NCBI RefSeq assembly: GCF_947286155.1
Contig: NZ_CAMYPD010000040.1
Coordinates: 1 to 23,411 of the forward strand
Direction: 5' to 3'
DNA from: an uncultured Tessaracoccus sp.
Lineage (GTDB): Bacteria > Actinomycetota > Actinomycetes > Propionibacteriales > Propionibacteriaceae
DNA length: 23,411 nucleotides
The notes under the pieces are model-generated. The model saw only the letters and a list, made by a program, of their open reading frames with translations, was not told the DNA's origin and did not search any database. Positions 21,274 through 23,411 of the stretch are shown in pieces (the first letter of the stretch is position 1; every line of letters starts with the position of its first letter). The translations under genes and the position numbers were made by a program.

Positions 21274-22630
21274 CTACCAGCGACAGGCCACCGCCTTCAT
21301 CGAGACCCACCCGCAAGCCGCCGTGTTCCTTGGCCTTGGCATGGGCAAGACTGTGATCACCCTGACCGCGATCTGGAACCTCCTCCTGGAATCTTTTCAG
21401 GTGCGGCGAGTGTTGATTATCGCCCCGCTACGCGTCGCCCGAGACACCTGGCCCACGGAGGCCCGGAAGTGGGATCACCTCGCGGGGCTGACGATCGCCA
21501 TCGCCATCGGCACAAAACAGGATCGGCTAGACGCGCTTGCACGGAATGCGATGGTGACCGTCATCAACCGGGAGAACGTCCCCTGGCTGGTCAAACAGCT
21601 CGGAGGCGCGTGGCCGTTCGACATGGTCGTCATCGACGAACTCTCCAGCTTCAAGAATCATCGGGCGCAGCGCTTCAAAGCCCTCGCCACCGTCCGCCCA
21701 CGGATCGCGCGGATCGTAGGTCTGACCGGCACGCCAGCCTCGAATGGGTTGATGGATGTGTGGGCGCAGTTCCGGCTCCTGGACGAAGGCCAGCGTCTCG
21801 GCAGGTTCATCTCCCACTATCGCAACCGCTGGTTCGTCCCCGACAAACGCAACGGCATGCAGATCTTCACCTACAAACCCCGCCCAGGTGCTGAGGACCA
21901 GATCTATGCCGCGATCGGTGACATCACGTTGTCGATGCGCACCACCGACCACCTCCAACTGCCTGAACTCACCGTCACCACTCAGTCAGTAACGTTGGAT
22001 GGCAGGGAGCGGGCGGTATATGAGCGGTTGCGGGACGAGATGGTGCTCGACCTCGACGGGCAGATCGTTGACGCTGCGAACGCCGCCGCGCTCTCTGGCA
22101 AGCTCTTGCAACTCGCCTCGGGTGCGATCTACGACGAACACGGGGAGGTCATCGAGGTGCACGACCGGAAACTCGACGCACTCGAAGACCTCGTCGAGGC
22201 AGCCAACGGTCAGCCCCTACTGGTGGCGTACTGGTTCAAACACGACCTACAACGAATCACCGAACGATTCCCACAGGCTCGAGAGCTCAAAACCAGCAGC
22301 GACATCGAGGCGTGGAATGCGCGCCAGATCCCGCTCGCGCTGATCCACCCGGCCTCTGCCGGGCATGGCCTGAACCTCCAGGCAGGTGGAAACCTGCTCG
22401 TCTGGTTCTCTCTGACCTGGAGCCTCGAGCTTTACCAACAAACGAATGCGCGCCTGTATCGGCAAGGCCAGTCCGAGCCGGTGACGATCACCCACCTAGC
22501 CACCACCGGAACCCTCGACGACGCCGTCCTCACAGCCCTGGAGTCGAAGAACCTGACGCAGGCCGCGCTGATCGACGCAGTCACTCACGAACTACACACC
22601 TCGAAGGAGCACACCGAATGCATGTCATGA
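21254..22630 (+). CDS. SNF2-family DEAD/DEAH-type DNA helicase of phage replication module
   Basis: This 458-aa superfamily 2 ATPase starts at 21254, where GAGGAGG gives a good ribosome site and the protein begins MHYQPHNYQRQATAFI. An ATG 15 bases upstream lacks such a site. Motifs: Walker A GLGMGKT (27-33), motif II DELS (128-131, in place of DEAH), motif III GLTGTP (156-161) and motif VI QTNARLYRQGQ in the C-terminal lobe. Such phage helicases remodel forks or recombination intermediates together with the VRR-NUC nuclease encoded just before it. Its end overlaps the next gene. Confidence 0.93.
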   Translation: MHYQPHNYQRQATAFIETHPQAAVFLGLGMGKTVITLTAIWNLLLESFQVRRVLIIAPLRVARDTWPTEARKWDHLAGLTIAIAIGTKQDRLDALARNAMVTVINRENVPWLVKQLGGAWPFDMVVIDELSSFKNHRAQRFKALATVRPRIARIVGLTGTPASNGLMDVWAQFRLLDEGQRLGRFISHYRNRWFVPDKRNGMQIFTYKPRPGAEDQIYAAIGDITLSMRTTDHLQLPELTVTTQSVTLDGRERAVYERLRDEMVLDLDGQIVDAANAAALSGKLLQLASGAIYDEHGEVIEVHDRKLDALEDLVEAANGQPLLVAYWFKHDLQRITERFPQARELKTSSDIEAWNARQIPLALIHPASAGHGLNLQAGGNLLVWFSLTWSLELYQQTNARLYRQGQSEPVTITHLATTGTLDDAVLTALESKNLTQAALIDAVTHELHTSKEHTECMS

Positions 22631-23082
22631 CCCGATACTTAGACACCCGCAAGGCCGCGATCGCCGCCCTGCAGGACTTCCCGCTGATGGAACACGCCGC
22701 AGGAGACACCAGCCACGTGGCAGATCAGCTTCGGGAGGATCTCGTCCACCCGGCGTCACCCAGGTTGGATGGCCTGCCGCGCTATGTGAACCCGCACGGT
22801 AACGAAAACAGGATTGCTGCGACCTTGGACAAGATCGACCTGCTCGCCGAACGCCAACGCCAAGCCCGCGAATACCTCGACTGGTTCCTCCCAGCCTGGG
22901 GCTTGCTGTCGGAGGATGACAGGTTTGTGCTCGAGGCATTCTTCCTCGGCGACGGCTCACAGGAGGATGCGGTGAACCTGGTGTGTGACCACTTCTACGT
23001 CGAACGCTCCACCGCGCACCAAAAGAAGTCGCGGGCGCTGGGGCGGTTGGCGACGGCGTTGTATGGGCCGAGCGGTTTATGA
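22618..23082 (+). CDS. Sigma-70 region 4-like phage regulator of late genes (DUF1492/ArpU-like position)
   Basis: This 154-aa protein starts at ATG 22618, served by AAGGAG with an 8-nt spacer. A second ATG at 22627 overlaps the helicase stop (ATGA). The N-terminal half is helical. The C-terminal 60 residues (LSEDDRFVLEAFFLGDGSQE, then NLVCDHFYVERSTAHQKKSR and ALGRLATALYG) form a sigma region 4-type helix-turn-helix. In this gene order (SNF2 helicase, this protein, HNH, terminase), such proteins are thought to switch on the packaging and structural genes. The exact family is uncertain. Confidence 0.82.
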   Translation: MHVMTRYLDTRKAAIAALQDFPLMEHAAGDTSHVADQLREDLVHPASPRLDGLPRYVNPHGNENRIAATLDKIDLLAERQRQAREYLDWFLPAWGLLSEDDRFVLEAFFLGDGSQEDAVNLVCDHFYVERSTAHQKKSRALGRLATALYGPSGL

Positions 23083-23165
23083 ACCCACCCGATAAAAGGT
23101 GTCGGCAAACGCGGATGATTTCCGACGATCAGCCCCGTAACGTAGTAAGCGGTTGACAACTAGGC

Positions 23166-23207
23166 CAAGACCCCCGACGCATCTCGGTAGCCCGTCTGGG
23201 GGTCTTG
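23166..23207 (+). terminator. Long hairpin between the early and packaging genes
   Basis: CAAGACCCCC (23166-23175) pairs exactly with GGGGGTCTTG (23198-23207). The stem can extend four more pairs (GACG/CGTC) across one bulged T, closing a 13-nt loop. No T run follows, so intrinsic termination is uncertain. A consensus-like TTGACA occurs at 23153-23158 just upstream, but no good -10 element lies at the right distance. The hairpin marks the boundary between the regulator gene and the HNH gene. Confidence 0.5.
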
Positions 23208-23231
23208 CCGTATTCGTGGGAGGTGGGTGTG

Positions 23232-23411
23232 GTGCCGAGCAAACCGAAACGCCCCTGCTCCCAACCAGGCTGCCCAGAACTCACCGACCACCGCTTCTGC
23301 AAGACCCACGCCAAAGCAGAAGACCAGCGGTACCGGAGGTATCAGCGTGACCCCGCGATCAACAAGCGCTACGACCACCGCTGGCGCAAAATCCGCAACG
23401 CCTACATCCAA
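23232..23411 (+). CDS. HNH endonuclease, N-terminal part (continues beyond the window)
   Basis: Sixty codons from a GTG at 23232 remain open to the window edge. GGGAGGTGGG just upstream fixes the start. The visible part has a cysteine-rich N-terminus (C9, C14, C23 with a nearby His in CKTH), then RYRRYQRDPAINKRYDHRWR and IRNAYI. This is the standard N-terminus of phage HNH proteins encoded next to the terminase small subunit. The HNH catalytic motif itself lies beyond the window. These nucleases assist DNA packaging. Confidence 0.88.
   Translation, partial: MPSKPKRPCSQPGCPELTDHRFCKTHAKAEDQRYRRYQRDPAINKRYDHRWRKIRNAYIQ

Overview
The window comes from a moderately high-GC Gram-positive bacterium, most likely an actinobacterium. 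This rests on base composition, codon use and the style of the phage genes; no species-level marker is present. It has two halves: a leftward (minus-strand) defence operon at about 372-10559, and a rightward phage replication and early-gene module from about 10946 to the right edge. The left edge is the 3' two-thirds of a tRNA-Ala(GGC) gene, a classic integration target, so the whole stretch looks like a tRNA-adjacent genomic island or prophage. No integrase, CI-type repressor or structural gene lies inside the window, so neither end of the element can be fixed.

Defence operon (transcribed right to left): 305-aa unknown protein, 216-aa unknown protein, 68-aa excisionase-type helix-turn-helix protein, RloC/PrrC-like ATPase with a zinc-hook CxxC and a candidate anticodon-nuclease C-terminus, 70-aa XRE-type regulator, then hsdR, hsdM and hsdS of a type I restriction-modification system. 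Every junction overlaps or is separated by a single base (GTGA, ATGA, TAATG and TAAGATG junctions), so the eight genes look like one translationally coupled unit. The two unknown proteins share a short motif (N-Q-x-G-A-N-x-x-Q-I-x-x-x-G-T-x-N), at the C-terminus of the first and the N-terminus of the second. The likely logic is restriction by HsdRMS, a tRNA-cutting back-up that fires when restriction fails, and an undescribed two-protein component at the promoter-proximal end.

The 386-bp divergent region (10560-10945) holds tandem 9-bp repeats in front of the defence operon and several hairpins in front of the phage operon.

Phage module (left to right): sigma-region-4-like protein, small unknown, Rrp5-annotated small phage protein, DUF2800 nuclease (Cas4/AddB-like), DUF2815 protein, one-TM small protein, family A DNA polymerase, BRO/KilAC antirepressor, DUF4406 protein, AEP primase-SF3 helicase, VRR-NUC nuclease, SNF2-type helicase, sigma-like late regulator, and the start of an HNH endonuclease. 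This is the replication block of a siphovirus-type prophage that normally continues into terminase genes. It is interrupted by a visibly more AT-rich, reverse-strand two-gene cassette (16221-17210), whose control region contains nested palindromes shared with the antirepressor promoter region. The 138-bp gap after the primase-helicase gene is AT-rich, flanked by inverted repeats, and is a candidate replication origin.
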